DNA of 64,000 bases from Chitinophaga agrisoli (GTDB lineage: Bacteria; Bacteroidota; Bacteroidia; Chitinophagales; Chitinophagaceae), in NCBI RefSeq assembly GCF_008386695.1, contig NZ_VUOC01000004.1, forward strand, positions 2,048,327-2,112,326, written 5' to 3'. A program made the translations under genes and the position numbers. Numbering within the stretch: the first letter of the stretch is position 1; each line of letters begins with the position of its first letter. The notes under the pieces are model-generated. The model was not told where the DNA came from and did not search any database. It saw only the letters and a program-made list of their open reading frames with translations. Shown one piece after another: positions 1 through 10,006 of the stretch.

Positions 1-913
1 TTATTGACGAATCTACATCTTCCAAAACAGTATCAGATATATTGTTCATTTTAACAATTCCTTCTTTCGCAAGAAACAATAATATTGGATCCAACCACTC
101 ATTTATCGGCAATCGTTGAATGAATCCATGATCTCCTTTGGGAAACAAATGTAATTGAGCATCAACTCCATTTCGTTGCAGAGCTTTATAAAATTCAATA
201 CTATTGGCTACATCCACAATCCCATCATCTCCCGTATGCGTTAAATAAGTAGGAGGGGTATTAGCATCCACTTGCTCTTCATTGGAAAAGAACAGGACCT
301 TGTCCATAGATGGCCCATCACCCAATAAGCTAACTCTGGATCCCCGGTGGGTCAAACTATTGTCCATACTAATAACAGGATAGAGCAATATCATAAAGTC
401 AGGTCTCAAATTAGTCTTCTCTTTATTGGGGATATAATTGGTTGCAAAATGTGTACCGAGCGTCGAGGCTAAATGGCCGCCAGCAGAAAAACCGACTAAT
501 CCTATTTTATTGGTGTCCAAGCCCCATTCTCCTGCACGTTGCCGCACCAATTTTATGGCCTGCTGCGCATCCTGCAAAGGGGCCATACTTTTATCGCGCA
601 TTGTGGTTTCATTTGGCAACCGATATTTAACTACAAAGGCAGCAAATCCTTTTTTCGTAAATGCTTCAGCAATAGGAGTACCTTCGGTTGAGGTCGCAAG
701 AAAACTATAAGCCCCACCGGGAAAAATGATCACGGCTGAATGATTTATTTTTGCCTTAGGTGGCAGATACAGCGTTATTACCGGTTCATCACTGATATCC
801 TTCGTCCCAATGCTATTTATTATAGAATCTCCATACAGTGGTATCTTTACCTGACTGTATAGCTGAAGCATTGACAACAACATTAAACCCAATACTCCTA
901 AAATTCTGAGCAT
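1..913 (-). CDS. Secreted alpha/beta-hydrolase (BD-FAE/acetyl-esterase-like), C-terminus cut by window edge
   Basis: Translating the minus strand from the ATG at 913 gives 304 uninterrupted codons running off the left edge. Residues 1-21 form a signal peptide. An oxyanion PGGAY motif lies near residue 65, the nucleophile elbow GFSAGG puts the likely catalytic Ser at 143, and HTGDD (Asp about 230) and GDHGF (His 262) complete a Ser-Asp-His triad. This arrangement is that of the carbohydrate/acetyl-esterase-like alpha/beta-hydrolases common in Bacteroidota, which remove acetyl or feruloyl groups from glycans. It lies 44 bp downstream of the thioredoxin-like gene on the same strand, so it may belong to the SusCD locus. 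The substrate cannot be read from sequence. The last codon inside the window is sense, so at least one more codon lies outside. Confidence 0.85.
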   Translation of the reverse strand, partial: MLRILGVLGLMLLSMLQLYSQVKIPLYGDSIINSIGTKDISDEPVITLYLPPKAKINHSAVIIFPGGAYSFLATSTEGTPIAEAFTKKGFAAFVVKYRLPNETTMRDKSMAPLQDAQQAIKLVRQRAGEWGLDTNKIGLVGFSAGGHLASTLGTHFATNYIPNKEKTNLRPDFMILLYPVISMDNSLTHRGSRVSLLGDGPSMDKVLFFSNEEQVDANTPPTYLTHTGDDGIVDVANSIEFYKALQRNGVDAQLHLFPKGDHGFIQRLPINEWLDPILLFLAKEGIVKMNNISDTVLEDVDSSI

Positions 914-957
914 TATTCCGAAGTTTAAATATAACGTACTATAAAAGTATTATTTTT

Positions 958-2337
958 TTATCGCCAGGTTGGAACCGTGGCTTTCATCTTTCCTATTATC
1001 TCCTGAAACTCCCGAACTCTATCAGGGTCTTTATCATCCACTGACAACTGAACTGCTTTTTCCTCCCATTCAATTGCCTCCTTTGTTCTACCTGCTTTAT
1101 ATAAGAGATTTGCATAAGTATCTATTACCGAGGCCATATTAAATCCTTTTAACCCCTCCTTTTCCAAGGCATCAACTATTGACCTGGCATAAACAATTCC
1201 CTTATCGATCACATCTTTGTCATCACTATTCACAAAAATTATATACCATATCGCTTCATTTACGTCAAGAGCTCCCATCCCAGTTTTAGCAAAACCGTAG
1301 CGTTCATTTCTTTTTATAAAGTATTGAGCCGCCATACGCCAATCCTTTCGATAGTTATAATACCAGATCACCTGCGAGTCTAAAATAACCTCATCAGCCA
1401 ATTCTGCATCATACTTTGTTCTAATAACGTCAGTCATCTTCTTCCAATCTGGCCGATCTGATATCGGCTCACTTTTCGTCCAGTGTTCCGGATCCTTCCA
1501 TAACTTTGGATATATGTCCTCTTTTGACACTATATACTTCACCATGGAATGTGCAAACCCTTTTGAATGCACCATCGTATCTATGTCGCCCTGCCTGTGG
1601 TATAACAAACTGAATAGCTTACTCTTTGATGTGACTAACTTGGGATAAGAAGCAAGAAACTGAATTGTTTCCCGAGTATACAACTTATCGTCGCTCATTG
1701 TCTCCAGGTAGTTGACCAAATAATCCCGGGCAATAGAGTCGACCTGATCTTTTTCACCTATTCCTGTTGCTATATTCATTAAATAGTTCGCTACCTTGTA
1801 ATCCCTTTTGCCTTCGTTATACTCATTAAGTAAAGTGTAATACTGTCTTTGAGGGTTAGTGGCGTCTTCTGCCAGCGCAATAAAATCGTCGATGTTTTTA
1901 TATCCTATTGCCCTGTGAACGATTTTTCCATCCGGCGAAAAAAAAAGAAAAGTGGGAAATGCGCTTATGCTAAATTCCTTCATTATCGCCCTCGCATCAT
2001 CATACCAAAATTTCACACGTGAGTCATCTATTTTCGACGTGTCCATCTGAACCTTCACAGAAATAAATTTACTATTAAGGGAGTTGCCAACCTTTTCATT
2101 GGGATAAACTTCCCTATCCATAGCCCTACAAGGTCCGCACCATGTGGTATATGCATCTACAAATATGTACTTATTTTCGGCTCTTGCTCTTTCCTTTATC
2201 TGTTGCCAGTTCAATTGCTTTTCGAAACTCACGCCTCTCCCGGTAACCTTATACGCCGGACCTACCTTATAATTAGAATATACAATACCAGGTAGCAATG
2301 TCAATAAAACGAATATTAGAAGTTTCATGTTCCTCAT
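958..2337 (-). CDS. Secreted thioredoxin-fold protein with CGPC motif
   Basis: This 459-residue protein has an N-terminal signal peptide (about residues 1-21). A thioredoxin-like domain follows at about 40-150, with the redox motif WCGPC (Cys67 and Cys70) and a downstream FPTFLFF segment carrying the cis-Pro. The remaining 300 residues look helical and end in a TPR-like region (about 390-430). The family includes periplasmic thiol reductases that keep exported proteins or c-type cytochromes reduced; the partner here is unknown. Such proteins often sit beside SusCD pairs in Bacteroidota. A second ATG at codon 4 is an equally good start. A terminator-like hairpin separates the gene from susD upstream, so it probably has its own promoter. 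Confidence 0.8.
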   Translation of the reverse strand: MRNMKLLIFVLLTLLPGIVYSNYKVGPAYKVTGRGVSFEKQLNWQQIKERARAENKYIFVDAYTTWCGPCRAMDREVYPNEKVGNSLNSKFISVKVQMDTSKIDDSRVKFWYDDARAIMKEFSISAFPTFLFFSPDGKIVHRAIGYKNIDDFIALAEDATNPQRQYYTLLNEYNEGKRDYKVANYLMNIATGIGEKDQVDSIARDYLVNYLETMSDDKLYTRETIQFLASYPKLVTSKSKLFSLLYHRQGDIDTMVHSKGFAHSMVKYIVSKEDIYPKLWKDPEHWTKSEPISDRPDWKKMTDVIRTKYDAELADEVILDSQVIWYYNYRKDWRMAAQYFIKRNERYGFAKTGMGALDVNEAIWYIIFVNSDDKDVIDKGIVYARSIVDALEKEGLKGFNMASVIDTYANLLYKAGRTKEAIEWEEKAVQLSVDDKDPDRVREFQEIIGKMKATVPTWR

Positions 2338-2391
2338 AATAATTGTAAACGTTCATTCTATAAACGCACTTGAGCATAACATGTACTACCT

Positions 2392-2428
2392 CAACTAAGT
2401 ATTTCCACTTGCACCAACTAAGTATTTC
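2392..2428. repeat. Direct repeat of a 14-mer, 23-bp spacing
   Basis: The 14-mer CAACTAAGTATTTC occurs at 2392-2405 and again, identically, at 2415-2428. It lies in the leader of the thioredoxin-like gene, 55-90 bp upstream of its start. The spacing is about two helical turns, so a regulator site is possible. No protein can be assigned. Confidence 0.5.
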
Positions 2429-2454
2429 TATTTTATAAATACTTACAAAAACAT

Positions 2455-2486
2455 AAACGGCCTCCATTAGTAGATGGAGGCCGTTT
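2455..2486 (-). terminator. Rho-independent terminator after susD
   Basis: A perfect 13-bp stem (AAACGGCCTCCAT / ATGGAGGCCGTTT) encloses a six-base loop at 2468-2473. It lies 19 bp past the susD stop and is flanked by T/A-rich sequence on both sides, so it could act in either direction. It separates susCD from the thioredoxin-like gene. Confidence 0.75.
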
Positions 2487-2504
2487 TATCTATTTTCCAT
2501 GAGC

Positions 2505-3956
2505 TTAGTAGCCCTGGGTTTGATCTAAATTTTGAGCACGCTGTAATTCTAATACCGATACGGGGTAAAACTGCCAACTAGATTTCCATACACCTCCCTT
2601 CCTGGGTGTTATTGCGTTCATAATATCGTCCACCTTTTTGGCTCTCTTTATATCAAGCCAACGATGCCCACACTCCGTGAATAACTCAACTTGTCTTTCG
2701 TGAAGGATATCACCTAACAGTAATTCGGGATTGCTATCATTTATATCAGCCAATCCAGCCCTTCGTCTAATTTCGTTTAAATCAGCCTTCGCTCCTGGTA
2801 CGTTTCCATTCTTTACCCTGGCCTCCGCTCTGATGAGGTACTGTTCCGCCAATCTCAGCATTGTAGAATATTCCGTAACCGGTTCATTTAGCTTCTCAAC
2901 CTTATACTTATAAGGAAAAAAATAGGCGATATTGTCTGCCATTACACTATCTACCCAATCGATCTTGCGAAGATCTCCCTTTTCAAAGCTATTAAGCAAC
3001 GTATCACTTAAAAAAACAGGCCATCTATCAGCATTGGGGCCTGTCTCCGGAATTATAAACATTCTCGCCTCCTGCGTATTTTCACCCAATGCAGTAGGTT
3101 GCAATTGCCAGATTGATTCCGCACTACCCTTTTTAAAAACATCATTAAGTTCAACCAATTTATACATCGCAACATTTTCAATTAAGTTTGTTGCCATTTT
3201 TTCAGCATTTGGAAAATCTCCTTTATATAGATATACTCTTGCCAATAATGCTGTGGCCGACCATTTGTTGGGTCTGCTTCTATCGGCGGTTTCACTCCTT
3301 ATATCCCCGGACAAATAAATATCGGCCAATGATTGTCGGGCATCATCCAAATCCTGAATAATTTGATTATATACTTCCTCTTTGGATGCACGAGACAATA
3401 AAGCATTTTCTTCCCAATTTGTTGTTAATGGCAGCGGTACATCACCGTATAAGTTAACGAGATAAAAGAAAGAGAAAGCCCTTAGAAATTTCGCTTCCCC
3501 TAATAATCGTTGTTTTACAACTGGAGACAGTGTTCCAGAGCTGGTCAATCCTTCAACGGCGGAATTACAACTGTATATTATACTATAAAATACTCCCCAA
3601 AAATCAACAACTACTGTTTCAGACAAAGAATTTCTATATGTAGATAAATAAGTAGTGTTTGTTACACTGGAGTAGAGAGAGAGTTCATCGGCGGATAGCG
3701 CGGGAATGACTGACAGTGAAAGAACTGATCCATTTGCTATAATAGAATTGTTGCTCATCTTCGAGTAAATCCCAGTTAAAACAGATGCTGCAGTTACGTC
3801 ACTAGCATATATATTACCTTCATTAATACTAGTAATCGGTGGTTCAACCGTTATAAACTTTTTACAGGAAGTATGAAACAGAAGTATTAAAATAACTCCT
3901 GCAAATCTACTGACAAGCCCAAACCTTCCATATATTATCTTAAATTTATTATCCAT
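2505..3956 (-). CDS. SusD/RagB-family outer-membrane nutrient-binding lipoprotein
   Basis: The 483-residue product has a lipoprotein signal ending in FHTSC, with the lipidated Cys at 31. The rest has the layout of SusD/RagB proteins: an N-terminal SusD-like helical region (about 90-230) and a C-terminal RagB domain with the conserved LAEQYLIRAEAR segment followed by LNEIRRRAGL and ELFTECGHRWLDIKR. SusD proteins cap the extracellular face of the SusC transporter and hand over the ligand, usually a glycan, sometimes a peptide. It lies 45 bp downstream of susC on the same strand, the standard order. The ligand is not predictable; no glycoside hydrolase is visible in the window next to it. Confidence 0.95.
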   Translation of the reverse strand: MDNKFKIIYGRFGLVSRFAGVILILLFHTSCKKFITVEPPITSINEGNIYASDVTAASVLTGIYSKMSNNSIIANGSVLSLSVIPALSADELSLYSSVTNTTYLSTYRNSLSETVVVDFWGVFYSIIYSCNSAVEGLTSSGTLSPVVKQRLLGEAKFLRAFSFFYLVNLYGDVPLPLTTNWEENALLSRASKEEVYNQIIQDLDDARQSLADIYLSGDIRSETADRSRPNKWSATALLARVYLYKGDFPNAEKMATNLIENVAMYKLVELNDVFKKGSAESIWQLQPTALGENTQEARMFIIPETGPNADRWPVFLSDTLLNSFEKGDLRKIDWVDSVMADNIAYFFPYKYKVEKLNEPVTEYSTMLRLAEQYLIRAEARVKNGNVPGAKADLNEIRRRAGLADINDSNPELLLGDILHERQVELFTECGHRWLDIKRAKKVDDIMNAITPRKGGVWKSSWQFYPVSVLELQRAQNLDQTQGY

Positions 3957-4001
3957 TGTTACGTGTTTTAATTTAAATCAAAAGAATATCTATTAAATTA
4001 A

Positions 4002-7000
4002 TCACAATGTTGCCTGAATTCCAACTGTAATCATTCTTAGCGGAGGCAAACTAATTGTGTTTCCATTCTCCGGATTTAATCCTGTATACTTCGTTATAGT
4101 AAATAAATTTTGCGCCTGGGCATATATCCTACAATTTCTTAAATGCATTTTCTTCTTTAAACCGTAAGGCAACTCATAAGATAATGACACGTTTTTCACT
4201 CTAATAAAGGAGGCATCTGCATATGCCGCATTACTTACATTCGATGCATAGTAAAAAGGTAAAAACAGAGCATAGTTTGAATTATATCTTTGGCTCTTCG
4301 CGACATCCCCTGGCTTCTGCCACCGATCCACTAGCGCTACTGGTTGATTCGCATTCAAGACTCCCGGCACATCCCCCAATCCTAATGAGTAATCCCGACC
4401 TGTTTGCTTTACAAACTGCAAAAGAACATCTAACTCAATTCCTTTGTAACTTAGGCTATTTCTAATGCCACCGTAATATTTTGGATCAACATTTATCAAC
4501 TGTGTCTGATCAGTTGAAAAATCGGGATATGTGGTTGGTTCCTCTTTGGCATTTCGAAACTGATACTCTCCCGTTGCAGGATTCACACCTGATAAATTAT
4601 ATGCACGAATAATGGAGACAGGTTTTCCTATAACTAGAACGTCCGCCAGCGTAGATGTTTCTAAATTTGGAAATTCAATCAATTTATTTCTGGGTATAGT
4701 TAAGTTAAAACCAGTTGACCAATTGAAATTATTTGCCTTTATATTCACAGTATTTATGGAGAACTCCCAGCCAAAATTCCCCACAGTTGCAGGAAAGTTG
4801 ATTGCAGAAATAGAGCCAAACCCTGTGATAGCCGGCAAGCTATAAGACAATAATTGATTGGAAGAGCGGTTCTGATAATAATTTGCAATTAACATAATAC
4901 GATCTCCGATCAATCCCAGGTCGAGGCCAAACTGCACCTTTTTTGTCTCCTCCCATTGTAAATGAGGATTAGGAATACTAGTAACCTCCATACCTGTAAA
5001 TCCCTGGTAAGGTACTCCTAAAGTTATTGTTCGATATAAGTTAAGATACTGATAATCACCTATTTGATCATTACCACTGGTACCATAACTGCCTCTCAAT
5101 TTACCAAAGCTAACAAATGGCAGGTGATCACGTATCAGGCGTTCACCTGAAAAAACCCACCCTAGTCCAACAGATCCAAAATTGTGCAGCTGGTTTTCCG
5201 ATCCAAAACGGCTGCTCCCATCTCTGCGGGCCGTCAAATTCAGCAAATATTTATCCTTCCAATTATAAGTCAGTCGTCCGAATGCTGCACTATATTTGTA
5301 AACAGATGTAAGGGTTGCAGCAACAGTTACGTTCGAGGCGGACTTAATATCTTCAAGTACCGCATCGCTGTTAAAACCGGCAGCACTGAATTCTTGTCTG
5401 TTATTACTATTCTGCTGAAACGTTGCTCCAAGTAAAACCTCCAGTTGTCCTTTTCCTATCTTACGCTTATAAACGCCCTGGGGCTCAATAATCCAAGAAT
5501 TAATGTACCCATCACCATAGCTGGCACTTCTTTGAGCAGTGGGTCTTATTTCTGGCGCCGACACCTCTAATGTCTGAGTGGAAATTTCGTCTGATCTAAG
5601 AGTTGTGTAATTAAAACTTGATCTGATTTCAAAATCGGGTAATAATTGATAACTTAACGTAAGACTACTTATTAAATTAGTAGTTCTATTCCTATACTTC
5701 CGGTTTAACTGCGCAAGTGGATTGAAGAACGTAGAAGAACCAGAAGCATTCGGCATCCAATTTATACTACCATCCTGATTATAAAGATTTGGTGCATTTG
5801 GAGCAAGCGATAAAGCCGTGGAAGTATAATCTGTGCCCATCAACTTATTGTTATCTATAAGATAGTTACCTGTGAAGAGCACCTGAAATTTCTGATTAAT
5901 TGAGGTATTTCGGATATTAATATGAAAACTTCCTTTTTCATCGGCAAAATCACCTGGAAAAACTGTTGTTTCCCTATGATATCCACTTCCGATCAAAAAC
6001 TGAGTATTCACAGTACCACCGGCAACTGATGCTTGTACATCTGTATATTTTGCTGTTCCTCCAATTAGCTCCTTCTGCCAATCTGTATAACGCGTTGTAT
6101 CCCAGAGACCATTAATATCATAATCGGTAGCGAAAATGGGATCATTATCATTTTTTTTTGCCTCTCTGCGCATAGTCAGATATTGCTGGGTATTCATCAA
6201 GTCCAATTTTCTTGTAACTTTTCCCCAGCCTGTTTGCATATTTACACTTACAGTTGTTTCCCCTGACTTTCCCTTTTTTGTAGTAATAAGTATCGCTCCG
6301 TTGGCAGCACGCGAGCCATAGATTGCCGTCGCATCAGCATCCTTTAATACATCTATTGATTCAATATCCGCTGGGTTAATGAAGCTTAGGGGATTTCCAC
6401 TTCCGCTATTCACACCGTTTAGCAGAGCCCCTCCAGAGCTTCCTAAAATATTGGTAGCTAGTGTAGGCAACAGTTGAGAAGTATAAGGAACACCATCAAT
6501 TACATATAGCGGGTCATTACCTTTTGTTATACTGTTCTGCCCTTGTATGCGAACAGTAACTCCACTATTAGGCAACCCGGTTGATTGAGTAATAAATAAG
6601 CCCGGCACCCTTCCCTGTAGAGCCAGTAAAGGATTTCCCACTGGCTGTTTTTCGATCTCCGACGCTTTAATGGTTACAGTATTACTTGTACTTAACCGTT
6701 TAGTGGTTGTCCCATAAGGAATAACCACTTGCTCATCAAGAATATTTATCATCACATTCAACTGCGCCAATATCGTCTTTCCCCTCACCGGCACCTCTCT
6801 CGTCTGAAACCCAATGGAACTAATCACCAACGCCGCATTCCCCTTCACATTCGCCAAACTAAAATTCCCCTCCGGATCCGTTGTCGCACCATTAGTCGTC
6901 CCCTTCACAACCACCGTCGCCCCAATTATCGGCTTCCCATCCGCATCCGTCACCTTCCCCGTCAACGATTGCCTCACAATCGTACTATCTCCCTCGCTGG

Positions 7001-7385
7001 GACTTTTTTTTGGCCTGTCCGATTCCTTCTTAATAAAGATGAGTATACTCTCATCATCCAGCTGCCATTCCAGATTCTTCCCACGAAGAATAATATCCAT
7101 TACCTGTCCCAACGGTGTACTATTAAAGTTCACCGTCACTTTTTCCTTCGTATCTATCTTAGTTGCGGCTACATTATACATAGCAATGTAACCGGTCTGT
7201 TTCTGAATAGCCTTGAACACCTGGCCAAGTGGTACATTAGTTCCGGAATAAGTTACCGTAAGATCTTGTGAAGTTGGCTGCCGGGCGGCTTGAAGATGGT
7301 TGGCGAAAGGAGAGCAGGCTAAAACAAGTGCAGTTAAAAGAAGCTTGTAAAAAATACAGCTCCTGCGATGTAGCGTTGGTTGCAT
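4002..7385 (-). CDS. SusC/RagA-family TonB-dependent transporter with STN signalling domain
   Basis: This 1127-residue outer-membrane transporter starts with a signal peptide (about 1-33). An STN domain follows (about 42-118), then a carboxypeptidase-regulatory-like beta-sandwich (about 140-205), then the plug (about 225-380, with DADATAIYGSRAANGAI and ITTKKGK), and a beta-barrel to the C-terminus. It imports ligand captured by SusD using energy from TonB-ExbBD. The STN domain is the part that, in FecA-type systems, contacts the periplasmic domain of a FecR-like anti-sigma factor. A sigma/fecR pair is transcribed divergently 690 bp away, so a substrate-sensing loop is likely. Length and domain order are normal for the family. 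Confidence 0.95.
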   Translation of the reverse strand: MQPTLHRRSCIFYKLLLTALVLACSPFANHLQAARQPTSQDLTVTYSGTNVPLGQVFKAIQKQTGYIAMYNVAATKIDTKEKVTVNFNSTPLGQVMDIILRGKNLEWQLDDESILIFIKKESDRPKKSPSEGDSTIVRQSLTGKVTDADGKPIIGATVVVKGTTNGATTDPEGNFSLANVKGNAALVISSIGFQTREVPVRGKTILAQLNVMINILDEQVVIPYGTTTKRLSTSNTVTIKASEIEKQPVGNPLLALQGRVPGLFITQSTGLPNSGVTVRIQGQNSITKGNDPLYVIDGVPYTSQLLPTLATNILGSSGGALLNGVNSGSGNPLSFINPADIESIDVLKDADATAIYGSRAANGAILITTKKGKSGETTVSVNMQTGWGKVTRKLDLMNTQQYLTMRREAKKNDNDPIFATDYDINGLWDTTRYTDWQKELIGGTAKYTDVQASVAGGTVNTQFLIGSGYHRETTVFPGDFADEKGSFHINIRNTSINQKFQVLFTGNYLIDNNKLMGTDYTSTALSLAPNAPNLYNQDGSINWMPNASGSSTFFNPLAQLNRKYRNRTTNLISSLTLSYQLLPDFEIRSSFNYTTLRSDEISTQTLEVSAPEIRPTAQRSASYGDGYINSWIIEPQGVYKRKIGKGQLEVLLGATFQQNSNNRQEFSAAGFNSDAVLEDIKSASNVTVAATLTSVYKYSAAFGRLTYNWKDKYLLNLTARRDGSSRFGSENQLHNFGSVGLGWVFSGERLIRDHLPFVSFGKLRGSYGTSGNDQIGDYQYLNLYRTITLGVPYQGFTGMEVTSIPNPHLQWEETKKVQFGLDLGLIGDRIMLIANYYQNRSSNQLLSYSLPAITGFGSISAINFPATVGNFGWEFSINTVNIKANNFNWSTGFNLTIPRNKLIEFPNLETSTLADVLVIGKPVSIIRAYNLSGVNPATGEYQFRNAKEEPTTYPDFSTDQTQLINVDPKYYGGIRNSLSYKGIELDVLLQFVKQTGRDYSLGLGDVPGVLNANQPVALVDRWQKPGDVAKSQRYNSNYALFLPFYYASNVSNAAYADASFIRVKNVSLSYELPYGLKKKMHLRNCRIYAQAQNLFTITKYTGLNPENGNTISLPPLRMITVGIQATL

Positions 7386-8077
7386 ATAACTCTTTTAATT
7401 TAAGAGATGATCGACAAAATGTGTTTCGTACGCCTGTAAGCGGTATAGGTCCCAATAAATGTTCACATGACGTTCTGATCATAAAACGCAGGTAAAATTC
7501 CCACGTACCACCTTTGCGTAAGTTATTTTTTTGAATTCATCATTAAGTATTTGTTAATTGTTCATTAACATTTAAACGAAAGAGGAGTTTCATTGAATAA
7601 CATTCAAAAAAAGAGCAACACATTAAAATATCGCGAATCTGAAAGCTTGTTTTTATATGAGATATAAAATTTATCTAAAACGGGTCTTATGCTTATTTTA
7701 CTCGTTTGTAGTCGTGCAGACTATCCCGTTAACGAACCGTTCACAAATTTGTTAACGAAAAATTCACTTAAACGTGTATTTTGTGCGCTAACTTTAACCA
7801 GCAACGGTTTTTATAGTGTGTTGGCTAATGGTTACGGCGAGAATATTTGGGGATTGTCATAACTATCTCGGGGGACGAAAGAACACAAACATCCATTTAA
7901 TCTAAGTTTAACTTCCTGCTCATTCGAACGCTAGTGCTAAGGCAGAACAGCCATAGCAGCGGCATTAGTAATAATGCGGGAAAATTGTTTTGTGAATGAA
8001 AGACGATCAACCAATCTGTTACTCCTCTCCTATGCCTTTGGTTAGCTATGCTGTGAAACCCGCATTATGTGTCAATC
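7386..8077. promoter_or_regulatory. 690-bp AT-rich divergent intergenic region between susC and the sigma gene
   Basis: No convincing coding sequence is visible here. It must contain the promoters for the minus-strand susCD unit and the plus-strand sigma/fecR unit. On the plus strand, TTG at 7821-7823 followed after 18 bp by AATATTTG at 7842-7849 roughly fits the Bacteroidota -33/-7 pattern and is a weak promoter candidate for the sigma gene. I see no clear ECF-type promoter for susC. Confidence 0.4.
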
Positions 8078-8635
8078 ATGTCAAAGATGCCAGGTAACGA
8101 ACAGGATAGACTCTTACTAGAACAGCTAAAAGCAGGCGACTCCAGCGCTTTTACTACCTTGTATAACACGCACCGCAAATGGCTTGCCATTGCTGCGATG
8201 ACCATACTCGAAGACGAAGAAGAAGTGCAGGATCTAATCCAGGATTTCTTCATCGATTTCTGGTCTAACCAACGCTTCCGCCAGATAGGCCCTCCCTACA
8301 ACATAAAAGCATATCTGCACCTGAGCATACGCAACCGCTGCTTTGATAAAGTACGGCGGAAAAAAGTACGTCAGAAAAGGATGGAACGCATCTCCATGAT
8401 ATACGAGCCCCTGTACCTGCCGGAAGACAGGCTTGCCAACCAGGAGCTAAGGCTGCAATTGAACAATGCCATTGATCAAGTCCCGCCCATGAGCGCCCAG
8501 GTTTTCCGGCTTACCTACCTGGAGCAGAAATCACGCAATGAAATAGCTTCCCAGATGGGCATCAGCCCCAACACCGTGCGTAACCAGCTGGTACGCGCCG
8601 TAAAGATCCTGCGGCAACGCTTACAAAATATTTGA
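8078..8635 (+). CDS. ECF-type RNA polymerase sigma factor (FecI-like)
   Basis: The product is 185 residues long from the ATG at 8078; a GTG three codons upstream is possible but less likely. Region 2 is seen around LEDEEEVQDLIQDFFIDFW (core-polymerase binding). The C-terminal region 4 helix-turn-helix is SRNEIASQMGISPNTVRNQL (promoter -35 recognition). These are the two domains of ECF sigma factors. It is followed 47 bp later by a FecR-like anti-sigma gene and diverges from an STN-type susC. By analogy with FecI/FecR/FecA systems it probably drives susCD transcription when the ligand is present. Confidence 0.93.
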   Translation: MSKMPGNEQDRLLLEQLKAGDSSAFTTLYNTHRKWLAIAAMTILEDEEEVQDLIQDFFIDFWSNQRFRQIGPPYNIKAYLHLSIRNRCFDKVRRKKVRQKRMERISMIYEPLYLPEDRLANQELRLQLNNAIDQVPPMSAQVFRLTYLEQKSRNEIASQMGISPNTVRNQLVRAVKILRQRLQNI

Positions 8636-8682
8636 TACTGAGATAGTCCGGAAGCGGTCTGAAATGCGTTTATTGAGTTAAC

Positions 8683-9840
8683 ATGCGATTAAGCGAGGAA
8701 TATATACACCAGTTGATCACAGGCAAACTTGCGGGCACCCTTAGCGAGGAAGAAGACATTTGCCTGGAACAACTGATCAGCGAAGATGAAGCCGTGAAGA
8801 GAGAATTTGAGCGCATCAAAAGTTTATTCAACTCTCACGATATTGCCACCAACTTTAGCCGAGTGGAAAGTTGGGACTGGGCGGAAGGTGAAGACCTGCT
8901 GGCCCGATCCCAACACGTCCGCCGGAATAACAGGCGGGTACTGGTATACGCCTCCGCCGCAGTGCTCAGCTGCCTATGTGTTGGCATTTATTTCCTGAAT
9001 AATAAAGACAAGGCGCCGGCGCCCATGGCCCGCCTGGCCACCAATAAGGACGCTATTGAGCTGAAACTGTCCAGCGGTGACGTGATCAACCTCTCCCAGG
9101 CTACAGATAGCAATATTAACATAGGCAGCACCCAGCTGCTGAACCGTAATAAAACGCTGTCCCTGACGGCGGATGCCAATACCGCTACTCATTCAAATAG
9201 CGTGAGCATGAACAGCCTTACCGTACCCATAGGTAAGGATTACCGCATTGTGCTCTCCGACGGCAGCAAGGTGTGGCTGAACGCCGCTACCAAACTGCAA
9301 TTCCCCTTCTCTTTTAGCGGCAATACCCGCGAAATAAGCGTAAACGGGGAAGCTTTTATAGAGGTAGCCCAGAATGCGGCTAAACCCTTTATCGTACACA
9401 TACCCGGCGGCGCCGTGCGCGTACTGGGCACCACCTTTAACGTAAACAGCTACGACTCCAGCCAGGTACGCGTAGCGCTGGTAGACGGGGCCGTGAACTT
9501 TAAGACCCCCACCGGCGAAACGCCTATCAAACCCGGCATGGAGGCCCTATACACCCGCAACGACAATGCCCCTACCCTTCATAAGTTCGATGAGAACGAA
9601 GTGCTGGGCTGGCGCATGGGCAAATACTATTTTACAGAAGCCACCTTTGACGATATCGTAAAAGTGCTGCCGCGCTGGTTTGGCGTAAAAGTAGTAATAG
9701 AAAATGCCGCCATGCGGGAACAACGCTTCTCAGGAATGGTGAACCGGAATAAACCCATTACCGTATTCCTGCAGAAGATGAAGAAGATCATGAACGTAGA
9801 CTATTATTTTGACGAAGAAGGGGTATTGCATTTTAAATAA
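8683..9840 (+). CDS. FecR-family anti-sigma/signal-transducing membrane protein
   Basis: The 385-residue protein has a cytoplasmic N-terminal segment (about 1-84) and one transmembrane helix (about 86-105). The FecR beta-rich periplasmic domain follows (about 173-270, with LSDGSKVWLNAATKLQFP and GEAFIEVA). The C-terminal domain (about 310-385) is of the DUF4974 type, itself STN-like. In the family, the N-terminus binds the sigma factor and the periplasmic part receives the signal from the STN domain of the transporter. It shares an operon with the upstream sigma gene. Length and architecture are typical. Confidence 0.93.
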   Translation: MRLSEEYIHQLITGKLAGTLSEEEDICLEQLISEDEAVKREFERIKSLFNSHDIATNFSRVESWDWAEGEDLLARSQHVRRNNRRVLVYASAAVLSCLCVGIYFLNNKDKAPAPMARLATNKDAIELKLSSGDVINLSQATDSNINIGSTQLLNRNKTLSLTADANTATHSNSVSMNSLTVPIGKDYRIVLSDGSKVWLNAATKLQFPFSFSGNTREISVNGEAFIEVAQNAAKPFIVHIPGGAVRVLGTTFNVNSYDSSQVRVALVDGAVNFKTPTGETPIKPGMEALYTRNDNAPTLHKFDENEVLGWRMGKYYFTEATFDDIVKVLPRWFGVKVVIENAAMREQRFSGMVNRNKPITVFLQKMKKIMNVDYYFDEEGVLHFK

Positions 9841-10006
9841 TGCAGCCCCAATGACCTGTATCCGTTTGTTTTAGCAAAATACCTCCCCAAATGAGTCTCT
9901 CCGGACTATTTCCCTATCATATCATTATCAGAATAGTACGCGTTTTTTTAGAATGCGTTTTTGGGATTGATTATCATTCATCACATCGAAACAATACAAT
10001 AACCTC

